35,837 bases of DNA from a virus, in IMG/VR virus record IMGVR_UViG_3300031952_000071, positions 1 to 35,837 of that record. One strand, 5' to 3'. Positions 28,326 to 35,837 of this stretch are shown here, piece by piece. The notes under the pieces were generated by a model. That model did no database searches. It had not been told where the DNA came from and worked only from the letters and a program-made list of their open reading frames with translations. The position numbers and the translations under genes were made by a program. Every line of letters starts with the position of its first letter. The first letter of the stretch is position 1.

Positions 28326-31124
28326 ATGAAGAAATTACTATTTTCGACTGCTTTTATTGTCGGTATGTCGATGTTTTTGTTCGGTGAATCCAACTATAAT
28401 TTTACCGGAACCGATAAGGTTTACACGTCACAAAAAGACCAACCAGATGGCTATGCTGGAATAGACGAAGATGGGAATGTGATAAAAGCTCCCGAAATAA
28501 TGGGCGGATTGGACAAGGCAAAATCTGTTTTATTTAATCCGCCACCGCCGCAATTGCCGACCGATCCGCAAGGAGATTGGGATTTCACTGTATTGAATGC
28601 CACCGCCACAATCGTGCCGAACAAAGCGATGTGGATATGGAAAACAAATGCCGGAGCATATTTCAATGGAAACGGCGTCAGCATAGTTACGGTCACCTGG
28701 ACTTCCCACGGATTCGTGACTGGTAGTACTCTGAACATTCAGGGAATCTATCAGAAACCCAGCTATTGCGGGCAATTCCCGATCGTAGTGGACAACGCAA
28801 ATCAATTTCACTACACATATACACCAGGCGAGTCCGGCGTTGGCGCTGGGTTTGCTCAGGTTTGGAGGCAAGTTGATTGGACAATTGAAAACCGAATTCC
28901 TGGCACCGTCACAATCGTTAATTCAACAATGACTGGAATTCCTGGAGTGACGTTCACTAATACAAGCTCAACCTATCCATTAACTGGTGCCGGTGCAACT
29001 ACGCCAGACCTTGCAGAAATTCCTTGGGTTGGGCCATGGACTATGATTGTGGTTGGTCAGCCTTGGTCGAACATCTATGGAAATAAAGGATATTTTGGAC
29101 TGGATTATAGCAACACAATTGACCAGAAATCCTACAGTGGCAAACCAATCAGCCGAAATGCTCATACTCCGACAACCGTCATAAATGACAGACCTGCTTA
29201 CCATTATTGGAACACCTTTATCGTTTTAAAAGTTGGCAATCCCTATATCCAAGTAAATGACGAGTATTCTACGAATGATTTTATTGCTTATCCGTATAGC
29301 AACGCAGGTCATTTTGCCATTCAAAAATTGGGGACTATGTATCCTCAAGGGATTTTTCGGGTTTCGTACATCTTGTTTTACAATCGTGAATTGACTGATA
29401 CCGAAATTTATCAGGCATGGGGGTATTTGAACAATTATCTGGCACCCAAAGGAATTGACCTGACTTACTCAAGACCTCCCCTGTCAAAAACTATTGAACC
29501 CAATTTTAAACCAGGCGGATTATTGACCAAACCGTATATGGGCTGGGCCAGTTTTGGGCGATTCGTTTGGTCATCCGGTGCGCAGATCGTCAAAGACACG
29601 GCGTTGGCGATCAAAAATTTGGGGCTGGATAATTACGGATACAACTATGTGATAAACGACGGAATTGTAAATTCCACCTACGATAAACCGTACAGGGACA
29701 TTTACGGAAAAGCCACCAATATCGATCACCTTTTCCCTTCCGGGATTAAAGATGTGGTCGATTATGTTCATGCCCTGGGTTTAAAGTATGGGCATTATTC
29801 TCTTACGTCTGGAAATCAACCTGGACTTACGACAAATGATTACTATGTTTTTGTAGGGAGCGAAGAGCGTGAATTTCAAGATGCACAGGATTTTGCGGAT
29901 TATGGAATAGACTTTCTCAAATATGATACTTGGGGGACAAATTCCAGGTATTTACAAAGACTTGATGCGTGGGGCATTAATTCTCTTACTGAAAGTTATT
30001 CTCAAATGGCTTTGGGGTTAAAATCGACTGGGCGACCGATTTTATTCAATGCCGCCGTTGGGGCCGGACGGTCACCTTATGCAAATGTGATGAGGAAATA
30101 CGGCGCGTGTTCAGCCAGAATTACAACTGACTTGGCTCATACGACGGATACAAGTTATCCAAAATGGAATATCACCGCCGCTTCATGGAATCACACCACA
30201 AAAACTTTAACTAAAACGGCTGGTTTCGCTACCTATACCTATGTCTCAGGTGATGTAATCAGAATAATAAGCGGAACCGGTGTCGTGCCTGGGATTTATT
30301 CTATCGCCAGCAAAGTTTCTGACAATGCCTTAACGTTAGCTTCGGAGATCACTTCGGCAGGAACAGACCCCAGTGATGTGGCTGTTAATGGAGATCCACT
30401 TGCTGGCATAGGCCGGGGCATCGGAATTTGGACTGGAATTGAGGCTCAGTTTGCATTTTACGACACGGCAAGCACGACTACGTATCCTCTAAATGACAGT
30501 AGGATACAAGCCTCATGGACTGGCCCTGGAATGGGTTATTTTCCTGATCCAGATTGGCTAGTTGTTCCCGATTATTTGAACGGTACAATCAATCCACTTG
30601 GACTTACTGCCGTTGAAGGAAGGACGAGTTTCAATTTCTGGTGCATGCTGGCCGCTCCCCTAGTGTTGGATACTGATCTGAGAACACTTCAAGTGACTGA
30701 TCCGACTTATACCATTATCACCAATACTGACCTGATAAACATAGACCAAGATCTCCTTTGCTGGCAAGCCATTAGAGTAGGTCATGATTTACATTCTGCG
30801 ACCAATACCGACGTTTGGGCCAAACCTCTCTCCGATGGATCATGGGCGATTGGATTTTTTAATCGGGATGGTAGCAACACTCGTACAATCGAAGTCGATT
30901 GGAGCGAAATTTACGGAGCAATCAACTCAGCTTACACCTGGAATAAAGTCGATCCCAATATTTCCAATTATCCAAGTTTTGCCAACGCGCAACCAACCAC
31001 AATTGGAACAACTGATTTGTCCGGAAATAGTTTAACAATAAGTCTCGTCGGTGGTGGCGCCACCGGCGTCCAGGCCGTGAATGTCCCAATCCATGGTTGC
31101 GCTATCATAAAGGTGAAACCATGA
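28326..31124 (+). CDS. Secreted GH27 alpha-galactosidase-like enzyme with lectin-like domain
   Basis: A 932-aa protein; ATG 28326 after ATAAGGAGATTTTC is preferred to the upstream in-frame start at 28296. Residues 1-20 are a signal peptide. About 225-385 look like a concanavalin/LamG-type module (LFYNRELTDTEIYQAWGYL). From about 402 the GH27 pattern appears: PYMGWASFG, GIKDVVDYVHALGLKYGHYS, the nucleophile region FLKYDTW (Asp534), the acid/base region ARITTD (Asp602), GPGMGYFPDPDW, SFNFWCMLAAPLVLDTDL and ITNTDLINIDQDLL, then the C-terminal beta domain WAKPLSDGSWAIGFFNRDG. A phage-type beta insert of about 75 residues follows Asp602. GH27 enzymes remove alpha-linked galactose or related sugars. 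It may act on host surface glycans or as an exported enzyme. Confidence 0.8.
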   Translation: MKKLLFSTAFIVGMSMFLFGESNYNFTGTDKVYTSQKDQPDGYAGIDEDGNVIKAPEIMGGLDKAKSVLFNPPPPQLPTDPQGDWDFTVLNATATIVPNKAMWIWKTNAGAYFNGNGVSIVTVTWTSHGFVTGSTLNIQGIYQKPSYCGQFPIVVDNANQFHYTYTPGESGVGAGFAQVWRQVDWTIENRIPGTVTIVNSTMTGIPGVTFTNTSSTYPLTGAGATTPDLAEIPWVGPWTMIVVGQPWSNIYGNKGYFGLDYSNTIDQKSYSGKPISRNAHTPTTVINDRPAYHYWNTFIVLKVGNPYIQVNDEYSTNDFIAYPYSNAGHFAIQKLGTMYPQGIFRVSYILFYNRELTDTEIYQAWGYLNNYLAPKGIDLTYSRPPLSKTIEPNFKPGGLLTKPYMGWASFGRFVWSSGAQIVKDTALAIKNLGLDNYGYNYVINDGIVNSTYDKPYRDIYGKATNIDHLFPSGIKDVVDYVHALGLKYGHYSLTSGNQPGLTTNDYYVFVGSEEREFQDAQDFADYGIDFLKYDTWGTNSRYLQRLDAWGINSLTESYSQMALGLKSTGRPILFNAAVGAGRSPYANVMRKYGACSARITTDLAHTTDTSYPKWNITAASWNHTTKTLTKTAGFATYTYVSGDVIRIISGTGVVPGIYSIASKVSDNALTLASEITSAGTDPSDVAVNGDPLAGIGRGIGIWTGIEAQFAFYDTASTTTYPLNDSRIQASWTGPGMGYFPDPDWLVVPDYLNGTINPLGLTAVEGRTSFNFWCMLAAPLVLDTDLRTLQVTDPTYTIITNTDLINIDQDLLCWQAIRVGHDLHSATNTDVWAKPLSDGSWAIGFFNRDGSNTRTIEVDWSEIYGAINSAYTWNKVDPNISNYPSFANAQPTTIGTTDLSGNSLTISLVGGGATGVQAVNVPIHGCAIIKVKP

Positions 31125-31205
31125 AGATGAGTTTAAAGCCCCACCGCGAATAGCGACGGGAAAGAGGTTCCCACCAAAAGCGGAACCGGCAAAGGAGAAA
31201 ACATC

Positions 31206-32168
31206 ATGACAACAGCAGCCCCAGCAGCCCCAGCAGCACCGGCCGCAGTGCCGGCATCAGGAACATCCGGAGGATCAGCGGATCCGACAAAGGCGGCAGG
31301 CCAACAGCCTCCCGCAAGCGGAACGTTACCCAATGGCCAACAGCCACCGGCAGGACTCACGCCGGCAGAGAAGCGTCAGTGGAAAATGGCGATCAATGGC
31401 AAAGAGACTGATTTGGACATCACCGGGATCGAGTTCAAGGACCCGAAACTTGAGGAAAAGCTCAAGATGCTTGTCCAGAAGGGACTCGGCGCCGATGAGA
31501 AGTTTCAGCACTCGGCCAAAGTCGAGGTCATGCTGCAGCAGTTCATTCACTTGCTGAAAACAGATCCGGTCAAAGCTCTGCGCCACCCTCTGATCGGCCA
31601 TGATATGCGGAAACTGGCTGAGGAGTTTCTGGCCAATGAACTGGAACGGGAAGGCATGGACCCGGAGAAACGGGCGATCATGGAGGAACGGGAAAAGCTC
31701 GAAGCGGACAGGGATGAACTCAAGAAACAGACTGAGGATGCGAACCAAAAGAAGGTTGAGGTACTCCGCGAACATTACAGCAAGGAATATTCGACCGACA
31801 TCCTGACCACACTCAAGACCTCCGGCCTTCCACAGTCGCCGCGGACGGTTCAACGCATGGCGCACTATATGTATGAGGGCTTGAAACGCGGCATCGAACT
31901 CAAGGCTTCCGATGTTTTGCCGATTGTTCGCCAAGATTACATCGAAGACATCAAGGCCATCATGGGAGGACTTGACGAAGACGCGCTCTACGCTCTTGTC
32001 GGGGACGAAATCGCAGGGAAGATCCAGAAGGCCGGGATCAGTAGATTGAAGCGGCCAGGAAACCTTGTGCCGAAAGAGCAGCAGCCCCCGGCCGGAGGAG
32101 AGCCGCCGAAGCCGCCGAAGTACCGCTCGACAAACGACTTCGAAAAACTCGTCAATGAAAGAATTTGA
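31206..32168 (+). CDS. Scaffolding protein
   Basis: A 320-aa protein after AAAGGAGAAAACATC. The N-terminus is an Ala/Pro/Gly-rich disordered region (1-50). The middle is highly charged and helical (EREKLEADRDELKKQTEDAN), typical of coiled-coil scaffolds. The C-terminal region is Pro/Lys-rich and ends in a short charged helix (RSTNDFEKLVNERI) that could bind coat protein. Its place directly before the major coat gene is the standard one. It would direct procapsid assembly and leave before or during packaging. Confidence 0.75.
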   Translation: MTTAAPAAPAAPAAVPASGTSGGSADPTKAAGQQPPASGTLPNGQQPPAGLTPAEKRQWKMAINGKETDLDITGIEFKDPKLEEKLKMLVQKGLGADEKFQHSAKVEVMLQQFIHLLKTDPVKALRHPLIGHDMRKLAEEFLANELEREGMDPEKRAIMEEREKLEADRDELKKQTEDANQKKVEVLREHYSKEYSTDILTTLKTSGLPQSPRTVQRMAHYMYEGLKRGIELKASDVLPIVRQDYIEDIKAIMGGLDEDALYALVGDEIAGKIQKAGISRLKRPGNLVPKEQQPPAGGEPPKPPKYRSTNDFEKLVNERI

Positions 32169-32350
32169 ATCAGTGCGAATTTTACATCAGGTTGCACCAA
32201 AGGTGCGAAAACCGAAACACCCGGTTCATACGACTGGCAAACCGGTACCTGTGTCTCGAGCATCATTTGATTTGCAAAAGAAGCATGGCGGAATGGGAGG
32301 AGGCGGGGGATAACCCGCCCACCAACCCAACCGCCGAAACCGAGGACTGA
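32165..32350 (+). CDS. 61-aa Cys/His protein (tentative)
   Basis: TTG 32165 overlaps the scaffold stop (TTGA). The peptide has Cys4, Cys14, Cys30, then LEHHLICKR with two His and Cys36, a possible zinc site, followed by an acidic tail. The start codon is weak and its ribosome site poor, so it may be translated only by coupling. Confidence 0.4.
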   Translation: MNQCEFYIRLHQRCENRNTRFIRLANRYLCLEHHLICKRSMAEWEEAGDNPPTNPTAETED

Positions 32351-32460
32351 AACCGGACGCGCAAGCTATCCGGTGAACGCAGATGGGGACGGACGCCGCA
32401 AGGCTATCCAACACCGCTGAAACATCCAAGGCCAGACTGACTTAAAAAGGAGAAAAGGAT

Positions 32461-33732
32461 ATGGCTACAATAGCTACAAACCTATCCGGTCTCTTTAAGG
32501 AAACCTATGCGGACGTAGTGATCCAACTCGTCCCCGAGGTGGCCAAGCTGGTGAAGATGGTGGATTTCGTCCCCAGCGATAAAGAGATTGGAAATCTGTA
32601 TCACCAACCCGTGATCGTGAACAACGAGCACGGCGTGACGTATGCGGCTCAGAACGGCGGAGCGTTCACCCTGAACGCGGCCATCGCCATGAACATGCAG
32701 GACGCCCAAATTCCCGGAGCGCAGATCATCCTGCGATCCGCCATCGATTACGAATCGGCTGCGCGCGCCTCGAACGACAAGAAAGCGTTTGTGAAAGCGA
32801 CCAGCCTTCTCGTCAAAAACATGATGGAGTCAATGCGCAAACGTGTGGAAATCGCGTGTTGGTACGGCACAGATCCAGACGGGATTGGCCAAGCATCGTC
32901 CAGCGTGAACACCGACACCACCCACACCGTCGTTCAGATCTCCACCGCCTCATGGGCGACCGGAATCTGGGCCGGTATGGAGGGATCGAAGATCCAGTTC
33001 TATCTTGATTCGAGCGATGCTCTGATCTCGAGCTCGACGGACTCCATCTTTGCGATTGACTCTGTGGATGTGGACAATAAGAAGCTGACTGTGAGTGGGA
33101 CAACCACCGGGATCAGCGCTCTTGACACGGCTCTCGCTGCGGCCTGCAACATCTTCTTCAACGGCGCCAAGGCGAAAGAAATGAGCGGACTCTCGAAAAT
33201 TCTTCAAAACACGGGAAGCCTGTTCAACATCAGTGCCACCACTTACAACCTCTGGCGGGCCAATTCTTACAACGTGTTGAGCACGGCTCTCACGTTCGGG
33301 AAAGCGGTCGCCGGGTTGGCGAATGCGGTTGGCAAAGGTCTCGAGGAAAAGGTGACCCTTTGGCTGTCCCCGAAAACGTGGGGCAACCTGAACACCGACC
33401 TCGCGGCTCTTCGCCGGCTGGATTCTGGATGGCGAGCATCGAAAACGGAGGCTGGAACGCAGAACATCAGCTACTACAGCCAGAACGGTGAAGTCGAGAT
33501 CGTGTCTCACTCGATCATCAAAGAAGGCGAAGCGATGGCAATCCCCATGGCCCGCGTGAGGCGGCTCGGGGCAGTTGACATTACCTTCAAAACCCCTGGC
33601 ATGGGAGACGATGAGTTCTTCCTCCACTTAGCGGATGCGGCTGGATTTGAGCTGCGCTGCTACACCGACCAGCACATCTTCTTGGAGACACCGGCCAAGG
33701 CGGTGAGGTATTACGGGATCGTCAACACCTAA
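32461..33732 (+). CDS. Major capsid protein (P22/N4-gp56-type coat)
   Basis: A 423-aa protein after AAAAGGAGAAAAGGAT, one of the best ribosome sites in the genome, as expected for the most abundant virion protein. Features: N-terminal arm (LFKETYADVVIQLVPEVAKL), a beta/hinge region with VNNEHGVTYAAQNGG, long helices (KKAFVKATSLLVKNMMESMR), an insertion-like domain (about 150-240), and a C-terminal HK97-type core (KVTLWLSPKTWGNLNTDLAA, GFELRCYTDQHIFLETPAKA). Scaffold precedes it and decoration genes follow. Confidence 0.85.
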   Translation: MATIATNLSGLFKETYADVVIQLVPEVAKLVKMVDFVPSDKEIGNLYHQPVIVNNEHGVTYAAQNGGAFTLNAAIAMNMQDAQIPGAQIILRSAIDYESAARASNDKKAFVKATSLLVKNMMESMRKRVEIACWYGTDPDGIGQASSSVNTDTTHTVVQISTASWATGIWAGMEGSKIQFYLDSSDALISSSTDSIFAIDSVDVDNKKLTVSGTTTGISALDTALAAACNIFFNGAKAKEMSGLSKILQNTGSLFNISATTYNLWRANSYNVLSTALTFGKAVAGLANAVGKGLEEKVTLWLSPKTWGNLNTDLAALRRLDSGWRASKTEAGTQNISYYSQNGEVEIVSHSIIKEGEAMAIPMARVRRLGAVDITFKTPGMGDDEFFLHLADAAGFELRCYTDQHIFLETPAKAVRYYGIVNT

Positions 33733-33847
33733 GCATAAACCTCAGGGGAAAGGAGGGAGCAGCGCCCCTAAAAAGGCGTCGCCCCCGCCCCGGGGTGCAC
33801 AGACTCAGGAAGCACAAGCCTCGCAAGAGGATCTTAAGGAGGACACT
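33733..33847 (+). promoter_or_regulatory. GC-rich leader between coat and decoration gene
   Basis: 115 bases with two purine-rich stretches and a potential 7-bp stem, GCGCCCC (33762-33768) with GGGGTGC (33792-33798, one G-T pair). No T-run follows, so it is not an obvious terminator. It may stabilise the coat message or be a processing site. Confidence 0.35.
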
Positions 33848-34405
33848 ATGTCAGAATTTGGAAGAATCGTAGTCGAAACGGAGGAGTCCGCTGTGACGCT
33901 TTACGCGAAACTCGGGCTGGATGAAAACTCTCCGGCAAAATCGCTTCAAGCCTTAGCGGCTTGGATCGGTGGATGCGCAGGCGGAGTGACCGGAATCAAA
34001 CTTCATATGTGCCCTGGCGTCCGGGCCAGCTTGGCCGGAACGTTCACAGGCGACCCGACAGCGGCGCAAGCCCTGACGATCAATGGCGTGACGTTCACCG
34101 CAAGAGCGAGTGGAGCCGTCGCCAATGAGTTCAATATCGTCACCGGAGCGAACGCCGCGCCGTTGGCCGCCGCCATCAATGCCAGCGTGTCGAACAAAAT
34201 CCTAAACCTGATCAAGGCCGTGGCGACCAGCGCACAGGTCATCACGCTTTATTCGATTGTCCCCGGACAAATCGGAAACCTGATCACGGTGACGGAGAAC
34301 TTCGGCAACTTCACACTGGCGGGCGGAGCCGTTGCCCTTGCGGGCGGAACCGAAAGCGCCGATGTGCAGATCGCGCATGGAATAGCGGCCGAGACATCAG
34401 CTTAA
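33848..34405 (+). CDS. Putative capsid decoration or surface protein
   Basis: A 185-aa protein after CTTAAGGAGGACACT. Residues 1-45 are helical/acidic. Residues about 60-165 show a domain common in phage surface proteins: ALTINGVTFTARASGAVANE, then LAAAINASVS, then VITLYSIVPGQIGNLITVTE. It is rich in Ala, Gly, Thr and Val and ends GGAVALAGGTESADVQIAHG. Position after the coat gene and this fold suggest an outer capsid protein. A fibre base is possible. Confidence 0.55.
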   Translation: MSEFGRIVVETEESAVTLYAKLGLDENSPAKSLQALAAWIGGCAGGVTGIKLHMCPGVRASLAGTFTGDPTAAQALTINGVTFTARASGAVANEFNIVTGANAAPLAAAINASVSNKILNLIKAVATSAQVITLYSIVPGQIGNLITVTENFGNFTLAGGAVALAGGTESADVQIAHGIAAETSA

Positions 34406-34417
34406 AAGGGGGATGAT

Positions 34418-34849
34418 ATGGCGCAGACAGTCGTCTTAAACGGGGTGAATTATCGAATCCCCGAACTCGGCGAATCCCCGCCGACAGAGAACTGGGGACC
34501 TCAGCTAACGAGTTACCTTGTTGCCTTGGCAAACGCCTATGGCAATACTGCGCCCGGATTTTTGAATGTACAGGCCATCACCTCCACGCCGATCACGGCG
34601 GTCAGTGGAAAGACGTATTTGGTGAACACCTCCGTGGCGAGGACGATAAACCTTCCCGCGCCGGCGATCAACGCCTTCGTCATCATCAAGGACGTGAGCG
34701 GATTGGCGGAGACAAACAACATCACGGTGCACCCGACGGCAAGCGTCCAGATCGACGGGGTGGCGGCAGACAAGACGCTTTCGATCAACAACGAACTCTG
34801 CCTACTCGTTTCCGACGGAACCAACTGGTACGTCTTACTGGAAATATAA
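34418..34849 (+). CDS. Putative fibre-like virion protein
   Basis: A 143-aa protein after AAAAGGGGGATGAT. N-terminal residues 1-40 (MAQTVVLNGVNYRIPELGES, then NWGPQLTSYLVALA) resemble the anchor of short phage fibres. Residues 60-143 are repeated beta strands (TYLVNTSVARTINLP, IKDVSGLAETNNITVHP, LCLLVSDGTNWYVL), a pattern seen in trimeric head or tail fibres. Probably displayed on the virion. Confidence 0.55.
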   Translation: MAQTVVLNGVNYRIPELGESPPTENWGPQLTSYLVALANAYGNTAPGFLNVQAITSTPITAVSGKTYLVNTSVARTINLPAPAINAFVIIKDVSGLAETNNITVHPTASVQIDGVAADKTLSINNELCLLVSDGTNWYVLLEI

Positions 34850-34861
34850 AGGAGAACGATC

Positions 34862-35569
34862 ATGCTATCAAAGCGCATTAAGACTTTAATCGGAGCCGGC
34901 CTTCTCCTTTCGGCGTATGCCGTGGGAGCCGCCGCCACCGTTCGATACGTGGAAATAAGAAGCACACTCCAACCCGGAACCACGGGGCAGGGGCCGTGCG
35001 TCTCATCGGGAACCGTCAAGGAACTCTACACCGACACAGTTACTGTCCGTCAAAATCTAAACGCGAGCGTGGCCACTATGTCAAGCGCGACGATCTCGAC
35101 CGTCTATTCAACGTCAGGCACATTCTCTGGGATTTTATCGGGCAAAGGCGTTACCAACGGGGGCAACGCCGATGTCGGATGGATCGGGCAATATGTTTCC
35201 TCATCGACTTTAGCTATTAACGGCCCCGCTTTGAATGTATGGGGGGATATAATTAGCATCCCATTGACGGCTGGCGATTGGGACGTAGCGATTGGATGTG
35301 TATTTACACTTAACGGAGCGACTGGACTTGACGACCTGTTTATTGGAGCAAGCACAACCGCTGGAAACAGTTGGACTGGAATGGTTGCCGGGATAAGTCA
35401 ATTGGAGCTCGCATTCCCTATCGGCATACAACCAACAGGATATTCCCTCCCCCGAATTCGCATTTCAATCAGTTCACCGGCGACGGCCTACTTAAAGGTT
35501 TTCTTAGGGGGGTATTCCGGCGGACCGATTAAGGTTGCTGGCGGGATAACAGCGAGAAGGGTTCGATAG
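34862..35569 (+). CDS. Signal-anchored fibre-type protein
   Basis: A 235-aa protein after AAAGGAGAACGATC. Residues 4-24 (KRIKTLIGAGLLLSAYAVGA) form a signal peptide or membrane anchor. A Thr/Ser/Val-rich shaft-like region (45-100) precedes a C-terminal beta domain (ISIPLTAGDWDVAIGCVFTL and the final ARRVR) that I recognise from phage fibre C-termini. A hydrophobic leader on a virion-type domain is unusual and links it to the two signal-peptide genes at 27-31 kb. Confidence 0.55.
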   Translation: MLSKRIKTLIGAGLLLSAYAVGAAATVRYVEIRSTLQPGTTGQGPCVSSGTVKELYTDTVTVRQNLNASVATMSSATISTVYSTSGTFSGILSGKGVTNGGNADVGWIGQYVSSSTLAINGPALNVWGDIISIPLTAGDWDVAIGCVFTLNGATGLDDLFIGASTTAGNSWTGMVAGISQLELAFPIGIQPTGYSLPRIRISISSPATAYLKVFLGGYSGGPIKVAGGITARRVR

Positions 35570-35577
35570 GAGATTTT

Positions 35578-35837
35578 ATGAAAATGACATACGAAGTTAA
35601 AAAGAAATTGCTCGAGGAACTCATGGAAATGATGGACGACATGAGTTCAGGGACCCTTCCCAAAAAGAAAGGCGGGATGATGATTTCCATGGAAGCCGGA
35701 GACGACAGCGAACCTGATCCGACTGACCAGGGGGAACCCGGAGAAGGTGAGGACGATGAGGATATGCAAGGCATGGACCCGCGCCTCATGGAACTCATCA
35801 AAAAGAAAAAGGCTGAAAAAATGTCTGGAATGAGGAT
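35578..35837 (+). CDS. Small acidic/basic protein, N-terminal part (continues at 1-204)
   Basis: ATG 35578 follows GATAGGAGATTTT. The visible part covers 86 of 89 codons and, through the terminal repeat, joins the segment ending at 204. The N-terminus is a charged, Met/Leu/Glu-rich helix (KKKLLEELMEMMDDMS), followed by the Lys/Gly, acidic and Lys-rich segments described at the left end. At the polymorphic position this copy has Glu where the left copy has Lys. Confidence 0.8.
   Translation, partial: MKMTYEVKKKLLEELMEMMDDMSSGTLPKKKGGMMISMEAGDDSEPDPTDQGEPGEGEDDEDMQGMDPRLMELIKKKKAEKMSGMR
35644..35837. repeat. Right copy of 194-bp terminal direct repeat
   Basis: It matches 1-194 except at 35710 (G here, A at 67). 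See the left copy. Confidence 0.95.

Overview
The window is a complete or nearly complete genome of a short-tailed (podovirus-like) bacteriophage. Bases 1-194 recur at 35644-35837 with one difference, and the overlap lies inside a single 89-codon gene that runs off the right end and finishes at 204. The natural reading is a circular or circularly permuted molecule of about 35.64 kb. The virion genes form a P22-like set: large terminase, a 711-aa portal, a scaffold, a HK97-fold coat of the P22/N4-gp56 type, a head-tail connector, a large tail hub, and a run of alanine- and glutamine-rich internal (ejection) proteins. There is no tape-measure, sheath or baseplate gene. A tyrosine recombinase and a nearby 39-nt fragment matching the 5' half of a tRNA-Gly(GCC) suggest a temperate phage. 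The host cannot be named. It is a bacterium using Shine-Dalgarno initiation (AGGAGG-like sites before most genes) and sigma70-type promoters.

Layout. (1) 22.9-35.8 kb continuing to 10.7 kb, plus strand: packaging (small and large terminase, portal), a more AT-rich insertion of two genes with signal peptides (27.3-31.1 kb, the second a GH27 alpha-galactosidase-like enzyme), scaffold, coat, surface/fibre proteins, connector, tail hub, four ejection-type proteins, then an NlpC/P60 hydrolase and three membrane proteins forming a lysis cassette. (2) 10.7-11.3 kb, minus strand: an excisionase/MerR-like HTH protein followed by three very small predicted membrane proteins. (3) 11.34-11.46 kb: a divergent control region whose two promoters face each other with -10 boxes only 2 bp apart. 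(4) 11.5-14.4 kb, plus: a predicted annealing-type recombination protein, a Cas4/RecB-like Fe-S nuclease and the integrase. (5) 14.4-14.85 kb: no convincing gene but dense structure (weak promoter, inverted repeats, three terminators, tRNA-Gly fragment as candidate attP). (6) 14.85-16.7 kb: replication module with a DUF4373-like initiator and a DnaC-like helicase loader. (7) 16.78-22.8 kb: an operon of about 20 small, tightly overlapping genes behind a consensus promoter overlapped by an 18-bp perfect palindrome. It includes a RusA resolvase, an MmcB-like nuclease-fold protein, a DUF7666 protein with ten 27-bp repeats, a heptad-repeat protein, and ends with a small HTH protein just before the late genes.

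How it fits together: the switch at 11.4 kb probably chooses between the rightward recombination/replication programme and the leftward HTH/membrane-peptide operon. The decamer TGGTATATAC occurs in the -10 region of both the 11.4-kb and 16.8-kb promoters, so one regulator could control both early operons. The phage encodes a loader but no replicative helicase or polymerase, so it probably recruits the host replisome. The most unusual feature is the secreted GH27-like glycosidase and its signal-peptide neighbour inside the virion operon. The structured 14.4-14.6 kb RNA/attachment region and the micro-membrane-protein cassette are the next most unusual.
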